A stretch of DNA of 50,499 bases from GCA-2733415 sp049609325 (lineage in GTDB: Bacteria > Bacteroidota > Bacteroidia > Flavobacteriales > Flavobacteriaceae). Shown piece by piece: positions 32,841 through 41,090 of the stretch. The translations under genes were made by a program, and so were the position numbers. The notes below the pieces were generated by a model that searched no databases, had not been told where the DNA came from, and saw only the letters and a list, made by a program, of their open reading frames with translations. The stretch spans positions 1 to 50,499 of the forward strand of contig JBMYYK010000014.1 of the NCBI GenBank assembly GCA_049609325.1, written 5' to 3'. The first letter of the stretch is position 1, and each line of letters opens with the position of its first letter.

Positions 32841-34108
32841 TATAATAAACTCTTTAATTTTTCAGCCATTCTAAATACATCCTCAAAAGAGTTGTACATA
32901 GGTACAGGAGCGCAACGAATAACATCTGGCTCTCTCCAATCTGTTATAATATGATGATCTGTTAAAGCTTTATGCAAACTTTTATCAGCATTTTTTACTT
33001 GAACTGATAATTGACAACCTCTTTCTTTTGGATTTGTTGGAGTAATAACCTTAATTCGATCTGTATCAATTTGATTGATTAAAAATTCGAAATACCCGGT
33101 TAACTTTTCAGACTTTTGACGCAAAGCGTCCATGCCAATAGTATTGAACATGTCTAGTGATGCACGAATTGCAGCCATAGATAAAATAGGAGGGTTGCTT
33201 AATTGATACCCTTCTGCGCCAGGGATGATGTCTAAATCTTGACGCATATTAAAACGAGTAGATTTATTGTGACTCCACCAACCTGAAAATTTCTTTAAAT
33301 CATTGTTATAAGCATGCTTTTCATGAATAAACAACCCCGCTAAACTTCCTGGTCCAGAATTTAAGTATTTGTAAGTGCACCAAGCTGCAAAATCTACACC
33401 TGATTCATGTAGGTTAGGTGATATGTTTCCTGCTCCGTGAGCTAAATCTATACCAACCATACAGTCTTTTGCATGACCTAATTCAGCAATGCGTTTTATA
33501 TCTAGATACTGACCAGTATAGTAGTTTACACCTCCAATTAATAACAGCGCAATTTCATCACCCTGTTCATCAAGAATGGTTTCTAAATCTTCCATTCTTA
33601 ATAATTCTTCTCCTTCTCTTGGTTTCCATTCTATTAGTCCTTCTTTTGGGGGAAAACCATGAAAATCTAATTGAGATTCTACCGCATATCGATCTGAAGG
33701 AAAGGCATCAGATTCGATGACTATTTTATATTTTTTATCAGTAGGTTGATAAAATGACACCATCAACAAATGTAAATTGGTAGTAAGCGTATTCATAATG
33801 ACTACTTCAATCGGTTTAGCACCAACAATTTTAGCCATGGAGTCCGTTAAAAATTCATGATAAGGCATCCAAGGGTTTTTTGCTTCAAAATGCCCTTCAA
33901 CACCAAAGTTAGCCCAATCTGTTAATTCTTGGTTAATGTAGTCTTTTGTTGATTTTGGTTGTAAACCTAAAGAGTTTCCACACATGTAAATCCATTCTTT
34001 TCCGTTCTTATCTTTCGGAATATGGAATTCGTGTCTTAAATGATTTATTTTATCTTCTTTATCTAGTTGTTTAGCGTAATCTAAAGTGGCTTGAAATGCT
34101 GTTGACAT
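32840..34108 (-). CDS. kynU: Kynureninase
   Basis: The protein has 422 residues. This PLP enzyme cleaves 3-hydroxykynurenine (or kynurenine) to 3-hydroxyanthranilate (or anthranilate) and alanine. The PLP-binding Lys247 lies in WCTYKYLNSGPGSLAG, and the FPSDRYAVESQ and VGIDLAHGAGN segments form the cofactor site. It is the first gene of the cluster. No perfect TAnnTTTG lies upstream on the minus strand; TATATTTT at 34152-34145 is the closest. Neither tryptophan dioxygenase nor kynurenine formamidase is in the window, so the entry to the pathway must be encoded elsewhere or kynurenine imported. Confidence 0.96.
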   Translation of the reverse strand: MSTAFQATLDYAKQLDKEDKINHLRHEFHIPKDKNGKEWIYMCGNSLGLQPKSTKDYINQELTDWANFGVEGHFEAKNPWMPYHEFLTDSMAKIVGAKPIEVVIMNTLTTNLHLLMVSFYQPTDKKYKIVIESDAFPSDRYAVESQLDFHGFPPKEGLIEWKPREGEELLRMEDLETILDEQGDEIALLLIGGVNYYTGQYLDIKRIAELGHAKDCMVGIDLAHGAGNISPNLHESGVDFAAWCTYKYLNSGPGSLAGLFIHEKHAYNNDLKKFSGWWSHNKSTRFNMRQDLDIIPGAEGYQLSNPPILSMAAIRASLDMFNTIGMDALRQKSEKLTGYFEFLINQIDTDRIKVITPTNPKERGCQLSVQVKNADKSLHKALTDHHIITDWREPDVIRCAPVPMYNSFEDVFRMAEKLKSLL

Positions 34109-34229
34109 TGTTTGTTGTTTTAATATTTGAAACAGTGTTTTGTAAAAATATAAAAAATAGTGGAAATTACGATTTTGTTTGTGGATATGTTGTAACTGTT
34201 TAAATTTTAAAGTTGTATATTTAAATTAG

Positions 34230-35480
34230 ATGAGTATCCCAAGTAAAATACAACAGTTAAAGTCCTTTCTTTTTTCCGAAGAGTTAACAACTGATATCTT
34301 GCATAAGCACAAATTAAAATTATTGTCTAATGTATTGACTGTATTTGTTGTTATGCAGTTAATGTCAATTGTCTTTTCAGTAGTTTTTTCTGCAGGTGAG
34401 TTAATAGGGTTTTATATCTATGCACTAATTGTGAATGCAGGTTTATTAAGTTTATTAAAGAAAAAAGCCAAAATGAATGTAGTATCGGTGATATTCATTT
34501 TAGCAAATTGGTTGCCTACACCATTTTTTATTTCTTTTTATGGCGACCCATATATGACTAATAATTTATGGATTGTTGCTTTGTCATTACTAGCCTTGTT
34601 CATTCTAGGAAAGAAGTGGCGTTTGGTTGCAGTTTTTTTTGGGGTGATAAATATTTTATATAGTTTGTATGTTGTGGTAAAAAATGACGGCGTAAATATG
34701 CAAAACTATGAAGCAATAGATCATTTGTCAGGAGCTATTGATACAGGGTTTATTTTGATAATTACATTTATGATTGTATTTCAATATATAAGATTTAATG
34801 AAGATGTCAACAATAGTATTGTACATAAAAATTTGATGCTCCAAAAACAGTATAAAATAATCGAAGCGCAAAATGTAACGAAAACTAATTTATTGAAAGA
34901 GATTCATCATAGGGTAAAGAATAATTTACAGATGGTTAATAGTATGGTACATATGCAATATCGTGCTGCAAAAGATGAAAATTCATTGAACACACTAAAA
35001 AAAGTTGAGCGGAGAATAATTACAATGGCCAAGCTGCATGAGAAAATTTACCAGTCTGAAAATTTAGAAATCCTAGATATGAATAACTATATAGAAGAAT
35101 TGTTAGAGGATTTGTTTCAAATAAAAACAGACTTAAATGTTCAATATAATATTAAAGTAAGTGATAATTTAAAATTCAATAACGAAACGGTTTTATATAT
35201 TGGTTTATTGATTACAGAATTAGTAATAAATGTGTTGAAACACGCTTTTGATAATAATGTTGGCCATTTGTATATTTCGCTGAAAAACACCAATAATTCA
35301 AGGTATGAATTGAAAGTTTCAGACGATGGGAAAGGCTTTGATGTTGAGGTTTTTAAAAACAACTCTAATTCTTTGGGTCAGCGATTAATAAGCTCTTTTA
35401 CAAGACAACTGAATGGAGAAATGTCGGTAAAAAGTGATGTAAATGGAAGTGAGTTTGTGATTAATTTTAGTGAGCTTTAA
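34230..35480 (+). CDS. Membrane sensor histidine kinase (HisKA_2 type)
   Basis: The protein has 416 residues. About six membrane spans fill residues 25-190 (VLTVFVVMQLMSIVF, LIGFYIYALIVNAGLL, IVALSLLALFILG, GFILIITFMIVFQYI). The HisKA_2 box KEIHHRVKNNLQMVNSM places the phospho-acceptor at His227, and an HATPase follows with ITELVINVLKHAF and DDGKGFDVE. There is no receiver domain and no adjacent regulator, so its partner is elsewhere. Its membrane sensor has no known domain. It converges on msrA with a 14-bp overlap. Confidence 0.9.
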   Translation: MSIPSKIQQLKSFLFSEELTTDILHKHKLKLLSNVLTVFVVMQLMSIVFSVVFSAGELIGFYIYALIVNAGLLSLLKKKAKMNVVSVIFILANWLPTPFFISFYGDPYMTNNLWIVALSLLALFILGKKWRLVAVFFGVINILYSLYVVVKNDGVNMQNYEAIDHLSGAIDTGFILIITFMIVFQYIRFNEDVNNSIVHKNLMLQKQYKIIEAQNVTKTNLLKEIHHRVKNNLQMVNSMVHMQYRAAKDENSLNTLKKVERRIITMAKLHEKIYQSENLEILDMNNYIEELLEDLFQIKTDLNVQYNIKVSDNLKFNNETVLYIGLLITELVINVLKHAFDNNVGHLYISLKNTNNSRYELKVSDDGKGFDVEVFKNNSNSLGQRLISSFTRQLNGEMSVKSDVNGSEFVINFSEL

Positions 35481-36090
35481 GTAAAAGAGAAAACTGCTTT
35501 TTAAATTTTTGTAATCTCGGTACAGAAACTGCTTTAATATATGAGTTGTTTGGGTGTAAACGTTTGTAATTTTGATGATAGTCTTCTGCTTTCCAGAATA
35601 TTTTGAAAGGTTTTATTTCCGCGGCAATTTGAGCATTTAGTTGTTTTGATAATGCAGCTTTCTTTTTTAAAATGAGGTCTTTTTCAGTAGCATTTTTATA
35701 AAATATAATTGACCGATACTGCGGCCCTATATCCGGACCCTGACCATTAAATTGTGTAGGATTTTGTGAACCAAAATACACATCAATCAAAGTATTGAAG
35801 CTAATTTTATTTGGATTATAATGCACTTCAACTGCTTCTGCATGACCAGTTAAACCGGTATTGCTACTCTCGTATGTAGGGTGTTGTGTATGGCCGCCAG
35901 AGTAGCCACTTATAACATCTTCAACGCCATGAACACTTTCAAAAATAGCTTCTACACACCAAAAACAACCACTGGCAAAATAGGCGGTTTCTATTTTTTT
36001 GGTGTTTAGCTCTTGTGAGTTGCTAAAGTTACAGCAAGAGATAAAAGTTAATAGGCATAAAAAAGGAATCACATTAATCCTCATAGTCAT
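35467..36090 (-). CDS. msrA: Peptide-methionine (S)-S-oxide reductase, exported
   Basis: The protein has 207 residues. It repairs oxidised methionine (S epimer). The active-site motif ASGCFWCVEAIF holds catalytic Cys42, followed by GVEDVISGYSGG, and GPDIGPQYRSIIFY is the substrate pocket. An N-terminal signal with tandem Cys (LLTFISCCNFSNS) suggests a lipoprotein facing the periplasm, in contrast to the cytoplasmic MsrA of many bacteria. The start could be at the first ATG (MTMRIN) or at the second Met two codons later. Confidence 0.94.
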   Translation of the reverse strand: MTMRINVIPFLCLLTFISCCNFSNSQELNTKKIETAYFASGCFWCVEAIFESVHGVEDVISGYSGGHTQHPTYESSNTGLTGHAEAVEVHYNPNKISFNTLIDVYFGSQNPTQFNGQGPDIGPQYRSIIFYKNATEKDLILKKKAALSKQLNAQIAAEIKPFKIFWKAEDYHQNYKRLHPNNSYIKAVSVPRLQKFKKQFSLLLKAH

Positions 36091-36157
36091 AGTATTTGTA
36101 ACTATGTCGGAAGAATATGTGATTCCTTAATTTAAGATGTAATTAATTTTAGTTGCT

Positions 36158-36706
36158 CTAGAACCAGTCCAAACGTAGGTCTTTTATTTTTGCGTTATCA
36201 GGTATACTTGCAGTTTCTATGGTTGTACTATAATCAAATTTATACTGACTTGGCAATTCATCAACAGAAATAGTGATGTAAAAATCTTCATTTTTAAATT
36301 CTACATTGATGTTGTTTAAAATACGATCAATTTTAGACACCTCATAGTTGTTTTTAAAGTCTTTAAATGTACTCATGAGTCCTACGTTTTTTGCAGTTTT
36401 GAAACGATCATCTCTAATGGTTACAATATTGATAGTTGAAGATTCAGAGCTGTTATCAGGAGATAATGACAGTAAGTGTGCGCCCCCTTTTTCATAAACT
36501 TCGATGTCGGTATTTCGGTTCAAAAGAGGATTCTTAGAATTTTGTTTAACCACAGAGTCGTTTTTAAATACCGAGTCTATTTGCTTAAGAGTGTATGATT
36601 TTTTTAATATTCCAATTTGATCTTTTTGAATTAAAAATCGGTCCTCGTCTTTAGAACATTGGATCAATGTAAAACTTGCTAGTGCAATTAATAGTACTTT
36701 TTTCAT
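36158..36706 (-). CDS. Small lipoprotein of unknown function
   Basis: This 182-residue protein has a clear lipoprotein signal (MKKVLLIALASFTLIQCSKD). The mature part has no domain I recognise; it contains YTLKQIDSVFKNDSVVKQNS and several strands ending VDELPSQYKFDYST. It starts 12 nt after the HerA-like gene stop on the minus strand and is probably cotranscribed with it. Envelope location is safe, function is not known. Confidence 0.8.
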   Translation of the reverse strand: MKKVLLIALASFTLIQCSKDEDRFLIQKDQIGILKKSYTLKQIDSVFKNDSVVKQNSKNPLLNRNTDIEVYEKGGAHLLSLSPDNSSESSTINIVTIRDDRFKTAKNVGLMSTFKDFKNNYEVSKIDRILNNINVEFKNEDFYITISVDELPSQYKFDYSTTIETASIPDNAKIKDLRLDWF

Positions 36707-36718
36707 GTGTGAGTGTTT

Positions 36719-38233
36719 TTATAAAAATTTCTTTAAAATTCCCAAAGCGCTTCTAATAAAGGTAGCGCTGGTTAATACTTTTACTAACGGATTTTGACGC
36801 GTACTTCGTCTTGAAGCTCTACGTTTGTTGTTTTTTTCTTTTTCTTCTCTGATTTGCTCTCGTGCTTTCTGCTCTTCAGAAGCTTTTATTTTATCTTCTA
36901 AAATTTCATAAGCACTTTCTCTGTCAATCTCATCTTTGTATTTGTCTACTAAATCAGAGTTGTCTATCAGATGTTTTAACTCGGTGTTGGTAAGTACATC
37001 CATTCTACTCATAGGAGCGCGTAATAATGTTGCAGCTAATGGAGTAGGACGTCCTTTTTCGTCTAATGCTGAAATTAAAGCTTCTCCAATACCTAATGAG
37101 GTTAACACGTCAGTAGTGTCATAAAAGTCGGAGTCAGGATAATTTTGGGCAGTTAGTTTTATCGCTTTTCTGTCTTTGGCAGTAAAGGCTCTAAGTGCAT
37201 GTTGAATTTTTAATCCTAATTGACTTAGGATGCCTTCTGGAACATCAGTTGGGTTTTGTGTTACAAAATACAAACCTATGCCTTTTGAGCGAATTAATTT
37301 AACGATGCTTTCTAACTGTTCGAGTAAAGCTTTAGAGGCATTTTTAAAAATTAAATGGGCTTCATCTATAAATAAAATCAATTCTGGTTGATCGGCATCA
37401 CCTTGTTCAGGGAATGTCTCATAAATTTCAGCAAGTAAACTTAACATAAACGTAGAAAACAATTTAGGCTTATCCTGTATGTCGGTTAAACGTAAAATAT
37501 TGATGTAGCCTTTTCCATTATCGTCAATCCTAGTTAAATCATTGACATCAAACGAATTTTCACCAAAAAACAAATCGCCTCCTTGGTGTTCTAATTCAAT
37601 AATTTTTCTGAGGATAGCTCCAGTTGATGCTGTAGAGATGCGACCATAGGCGTCTTGAAACTCATCTTTTCCTTCTCCAGTGGCATACTGTAGTACTTTT
37701 TTAAAGTCTTTTAAATCTAATAAGCCTAGTTGATTATCATCACAATATTTAAAAATTACTGATACAATGCCAGATTGTGTATCTGTTAAGTCTAATATTC
37801 GCGATAAAAGAATTGGACCAAACTCAGATACTGTTGCGCGCATACGCACACCACCTTGTTCTGAAAGCGATAATATCTCTACAGGAAATTTTGAGGCGCT
37901 AAATGGCAAGCCTATTTTTTCATGACGCTCATCTATTTTTTCGTGTCCAGGACTTGGTTGAGCCAAACCACTTAAATCTCCCTTCATATCCATTAATAAT
38001 ACAGGAATACCTTTGTCAGAAAGATTTTCGGCTAAAACTTGTAACGATTTTGTTTTTCCTGTACCCGTAGCTCCAGCAATTAACCCATGGCGATTTAAAG
38101 TTTTAAGAGGGAGTTTTACAAAGGCGTTTGTAAGTGCTTCCCCGTTTAACATTGCGGCACCAAGCGTGATAAAATCACCTTTTGTGGTGTAACCATTGTT
38201 TATGTGGTTGAAAAATGTATCGGTAGTACTCAT
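36719..38233 (-). CDS. HerA-like (DUF853) ATPase
   Basis: The protein has 504 residues. Walker A is GATGTGKT (54-61) in GLIAGATGTGKTKSLQVLAE, and Walker B is LILFIDEAHLIF. GVRMRATVSEFGPILLSRIL and LYFVTQNPTDVPEGILSQLG complete the FtsK/HerA-like core, matching the YjgR/DUF853 group. The C-terminal tail (about 440-480) is a charged helix rich in Lys, Arg and Glu. The DNA or protein substrate is unknown. I see no nuclease partner such as NurA beside it, so this is not a HerA-NurA repair or defence pair. Confidence 0.9.
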   Translation of the reverse strand: MSTTDTFFNHINNGYTTKGDFITLGAAMLNGEALTNAFVKLPLKTLNRHGLIAGATGTGKTKSLQVLAENLSDKGIPVLLMDMKGDLSGLAQPSPGHEKIDERHEKIGLPFSASKFPVEILSLSEQGGVRMRATVSEFGPILLSRILDLTDTQSGIVSVIFKYCDDNQLGLLDLKDFKKVLQYATGEGKDEFQDAYGRISTASTGAILRKIIELEHQGGDLFFGENSFDVNDLTRIDDNGKGYINILRLTDIQDKPKLFSTFMLSLLAEIYETFPEQGDADQPELILFIDEAHLIFKNASKALLEQLESIVKLIRSKGIGLYFVTQNPTDVPEGILSQLGLKIQHALRAFTAKDRKAIKLTAQNYPDSDFYDTTDVLTSLGIGEALISALDEKGRPTPLAATLLRAPMSRMDVLTNTELKHLIDNSDLVDKYKDEIDRESAYEILEDKIKASEEQKAREQIREEKEKNNKRRASRRSTRQNPLVKVLTSATFIRSALGILKKFL

Positions 38234-38327
38234 TTAATTCAGAAATAATTTTGATAAAAATACAATAACTGCCTTCAACTAAAAAATGGAAAGATTTAAA
38301 AAGTAAAGAATTTTACGGGTTAAAATG

Positions 38328-38335
38328 TATCTTTG
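38328..38335 (+). promoter_or_regulatory. queE: -7 promoter box of queE, 8 nt before its ATG
   Basis: TATCTTTG matches TAnnTTTG, and the ATG is at 38344. The expected start of transcription is only a few bases before the ATG. Confidence 0.55.
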
Positions 38336-38343
38336 CAGCAGAT

Positions 38344-38973
38344 ATGCAGAAAGAAACTCAAAAATTAGTTAATAAAGGAGAAATGCTTCCGTTAATGGAA
38401 GAGTTTTATACCATTCAAGGTGAAGGGTACTTTAAAGGTACTGCCGCTTATTTTGTTAGAATAGGTGGTTGTGATGTGGGGTGCCATTGGTGTGATGTGA
38501 AAGAAAGTTGGGATGCCGAATTGCATCCGCCTACATTAACGTCTGAAATTGCTAAAAGCGCGGTTAAATATTCAGATACTGTTGTGGTAACTGGTGGTGA
38601 GCCTTTAATGTGGGATATGAACCCGTTAACCTTAGCACTAAAATTACGTGGTGCAAAAACACATATTGAAACCTCTGGAGCATATAAATTAACAGGGGAG
38701 TGGGATTGGATCTGTCTATCGCCTAAAAAAACAAAACTACCAACACAAGAAGTTTGTGACGCTGCGCATGAGCTAAAAGTTATCATTTATAACAAAAACG
38801 ATTTTAAGTTTGCTGAAGAACAAGCCGCAAGAGTAGGTAAAGATTGTATGCTGTTCATGCAACCTGAATGGAGTAAAAAAGATGAAATGATACCATTAAT
38901 GGTTGATTATGTAATGGCTAATCCTAAATGGAAAATGTCCTTACAAACTCATAAGTATATGAATATACCTTAG
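38344..38973 (+). CDS. queE: 7-carboxy-7-deazaguanine synthase
   Basis: The protein has 209 residues. This radical SAM enzyme makes the 7-deazaguanine ring for queuosine. The 4Fe-4S cluster cysteines are Cys43, Cys47 and Cys50 in IGGCDVGCHWCDVK (CxxxCxxC). EFYTIQGEGYFKGTAAYFVR precedes it, and VVVTGGEPLMWD is the SAM-binding glycine motif. The Trp next to the cluster and the C-terminal MNIP end match the family. It stands alone here, without queC or queD. Its stop overlaps the converging methyltransferase by 4 bp. Confidence 0.95.
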   Translation: MQKETQKLVNKGEMLPLMEEFYTIQGEGYFKGTAAYFVRIGGCDVGCHWCDVKESWDAELHPPTLTSEIAKSAVKYSDTVVVTGGEPLMWDMNPLTLALKLRGAKTHIETSGAYKLTGEWDWICLSPKKTKLPTQEVCDAAHELKVIIYNKNDFKFAEEQAARVGKDCMLFMQPEWSKKDEMIPLMVDYVMANPKWKMSLQTHKYMNIP

Positions 38974-39680
38974 TTATTTATAACTGTAATACGCGCTAAA
39001 AAATCATAGTGTTCACCTTCTAGTATTAAGTTACATTCTAAACCGTTGGCATGACAAGCGTTCTGTAAGGTATTATAATCTAGGTATAACCAATCAAACC
39101 ATGCTGAGGTTTCGCCTTTGTAACTCATGGTAAATTCTACTTCGCCATAATACTCGTCGGGGTTTACCCAAAACCCGCCTTCATCATCTTTGTCAAACAT
39201 GTAAGAAATATCAGAAGAGTCTACTAATATCTGTCCGTTAGGAGTCAAAATACTTTTTAGGTGTTGTAAAAACAAATTAATACGCTCTAGTTTACCACAA
39301 AGTCCAATACCATTCATGAGTAAAAGAACGGTGTCGTACTTTTCTGTAACTTCAAACAGGTTTTTGCATGCGGTGTTTTTAACACCACGTAAAGCCGCAA
39401 CTTTTGCTGCCCCTTCAGAAATATCAATGGCAGTAACATCTAGTTTTTTAACATTTTGTAAATACAAACTGTGGCTACCTGCACCACAACCTACATCTAG
39501 AACCTTACCTTTAGCTAATTGCATGGCTTTTTGCTCTATTCGAGGCATCTCATTATTAGTTCTGAATAAATATGGTAAAGGCATTTCATCTGCCTCTGAG
39601 ATGGTAGATTCAGTAATAATATCTTCTGTGTATCGTTTGTGGTAGTAATCTAATAAGGCATGACCTAAAATGTCTGTCAT
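38970..39680 (-). CDS. Class I SAM-dependent methyltransferase
   Basis: The protein has 236 residues. Motif I is GKVLDVGCGAGSHSLYLQ, the acidic motif II is VTAIDISEGAAKVA, and KYDTVLLLMNGIGLCG is post-motif. C-terminal segments SAWFDWLYLDYNTLQ look like a substrate-specific lid. The substrate cannot be assigned. It converges on queE and diverges from the cysteine-cluster gene, whose promoter box lies just beyond its start. Confidence 0.88.
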   Translation of the reverse strand: MTDILGHALLDYYHKRYTEDIITESTISEADEMPLPYLFRTNNEMPRIEQKAMQLAKGKVLDVGCGAGSHSLYLQNVKKLDVTAIDISEGAAKVAALRGVKNTACKNLFEVTEKYDTVLLLMNGIGLCGKLERINLFLQHLKSILTPNGQILVDSSDISYMFDKDDEGGFWVNPDEYYGEVEFTMSYKGETSAWFDWLYLDYNTLQNACHANGLECNLILEGEHYDFLARITVINN

Positions 39681-39685
39681 AATGA

Positions 39686-39693
39686 TATCTTTG
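39686..39693 (+). promoter_or_regulatory. -7 promoter box of the cysteine-cluster gene
   Basis: TATCTTTG matches TAnnTTTG; the ATG is at 39728, giving a leader of about 31 nt. Confidence 0.55.
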
Positions 39694-39727
39694 TACTCTG
39701 CATAAGAGCTATTAATACTGAATTACT

Positions 39728-40225
39728 ATGAAAGACTTTTTAGAAGACCTTCCACGTTTGGCCAAAGATAAGCATATAGAAAACAAAAAGTTTTTTAAAA
39801 AGCTAAAAAAGCATCCGCCTAAAGATTTAGATTATACAATGCAAGATTTGCATGATGAACAATTTGAAGAAACCGACTGTTTAACCTGTGCGAATTGTTG
39901 TAAAACGACCAGTCCAATTTTTACAGATAAGGATGTTAATAGAATTTCAAAGCATTTTAAAATTAAAGAGCATCAATTTATTGAGCAATATTTACGCGTA
40001 GATGAAGATAATTTTCATGTGTTAAAATCGTCACCATGTACTTTTTTAGCAGATGATAATTATTGTTTGATTTATGATGTGCGCCCTAAGGCTTGTAGTG
40101 AATATCCGCATACCAATAGGAGAAAGTTCCAAACTATTTTAGACTTGACATTGCATAATGTTGAAATATGTCCTGCGGTATATCATATTGTAGAAAAGAT
40201 GAAAACAAAGATTAAAGTTCGCTAA
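39728..40225 (+). CDS. YkgJ family cysteine-cluster protein
   Basis: The protein has 165 residues. The CLTCANCCKTTSPIFTDKD motif (CxxCxxCC) and SPCTFLADDNYCLIYDVRPKACSEYP form the metal or Fe-S-binding cysteine set of the YkgJ (UPF0153) family. The N-terminal 45 residues are lysine-rich and helical. Biochemical role is unknown for the family, with zinc or iron chelation proposed. It precedes the GDPD gene by about 50 nt. Confidence 0.88.
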   Translation: MKDFLEDLPRLAKDKHIENKKFFKKLKKHPPKDLDYTMQDLHDEQFEETDCLTCANCCKTTSPIFTDKDVNRISKHFKIKEHQFIEQYLRVDEDNFHVLKSSPCTFLADDNYCLIYDVRPKACSEYPHTNRRKFQTILDLTLHNVEICPAVYHIVEKMKTKIKVR

Positions 40226-40277
40226 TGACTGTATAAATATTGTATTTTAGTAAGGTGCTATCTATTGTTTTGTGATT

Positions 40278-41090
40278 ATGAAAATAATTGGCCATCGTGG
40301 TTGTAGAGGAGTGCTTCCTGAAAATACAATTATTGCTTTTAAAGAAGCGATAAAAATGGGTGTATATGCTATAGAACTAGATGTAGTCCTATCTGGTGAT
40401 GGAAAAATTGTAGTGTCTCATGAGCCATTCATGTCTCGAGTAACATGCTTGAAACCTTGTGGAAATGAAATTACTGCCGAAGAAGACAAAGCGTTTAACT
40501 TGTTTAAAATGCCTTATGCTGAAATTAAAACCTTTGATTGTGGAAAAAAAGGTAATGATAAATTTCCATCACAACAATCTTTAGAAGCCTACAAACCATT
40601 ATTGTCTGAAGTGATTAAGGAGTGTGAGCACTACGCAAAATCGTTAAATACAACTGTAACGTATATTATTGAAATTAAAAGTCAGCCTAAATGGTATGGT
40701 CAATTTTACCCTCAGCCTCCAAGTTATGTGCAAATACTTTTAAAAGAACTTCAAGAGTTTTCGTTGGGAACCCGAGTGGTGTTAAAATCGTTTGATGTCG
40801 CTGTTTTGAATGAGATTAAATGTCAAAAACCAAATCAACGCATATCTTTATTGGTTAATAAAGACGAATTGATTGACGCTAAACTCAAACAACTAGAGTA
40901 TCGTCCAGAAATATTGGGGCCATATTTTAAACTTTTAGATTGCGCAAATGTTAAGAAATATCAAGCTTTGGGCTATGAACTGTTGCCGTGGACTGTAAAT
41001 GATAGTTCTGATATGAACAGATTATTATCTTATGGTGTTGATGGTATTATCACAGATTATCCTAACAAGCTTAAAGCCTTAATACAATAA
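40278..41090 (+). CDS. Glycerophosphodiester phosphodiesterase family protein
   Basis: I prefer ATG 40278 (270 residues) to the GTG at 40272, since the ATG heads the conserved MKIIGHRGCRG. The TIM-barrel GDPD active site is visible: HRG near residues 5-7, PENTIIAFKEAIKMG, AIELDVVLSGDGKIVVSHE with the Glu, Asp and second His. The C-terminal LLPWTVNDSSDMNRLLSYGVDGIITDYP is the typical end. It would release glycerol 3-phosphate from deacylated phospholipids. It has no signal peptide, so it is probably cytoplasmic. It overlaps the 3' end of namZ by 12 bp. Confidence 0.9.
   Translation: MKIIGHRGCRGVLPENTIIAFKEAIKMGVYAIELDVVLSGDGKIVVSHEPFMSRVTCLKPCGNEITAEEDKAFNLFKMPYAEIKTFDCGKKGNDKFPSQQSLEAYKPLLSEVIKECEHYAKSLNTTVTYIIEIKSQPKWYGQFYPQPPSYVQILLKELQEFSLGTRVVLKSFDVAVLNEIKCQKPNQRISLLVNKDELIDAKLKQLEYRPEILGPYFKLLDCANVKKYQALGYELLPWTVNDSSDMNRLLSYGVDGIITDYPNKLKALIQ

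Noticed and set aside
36719..38233. HerA-like ATPase as part of a HerA-based defence or repair system
   Set aside because: No NurA, Sir2, or other nuclease or effector gene lies beside it, and the neighbours are a lipoprotein gene and queE.
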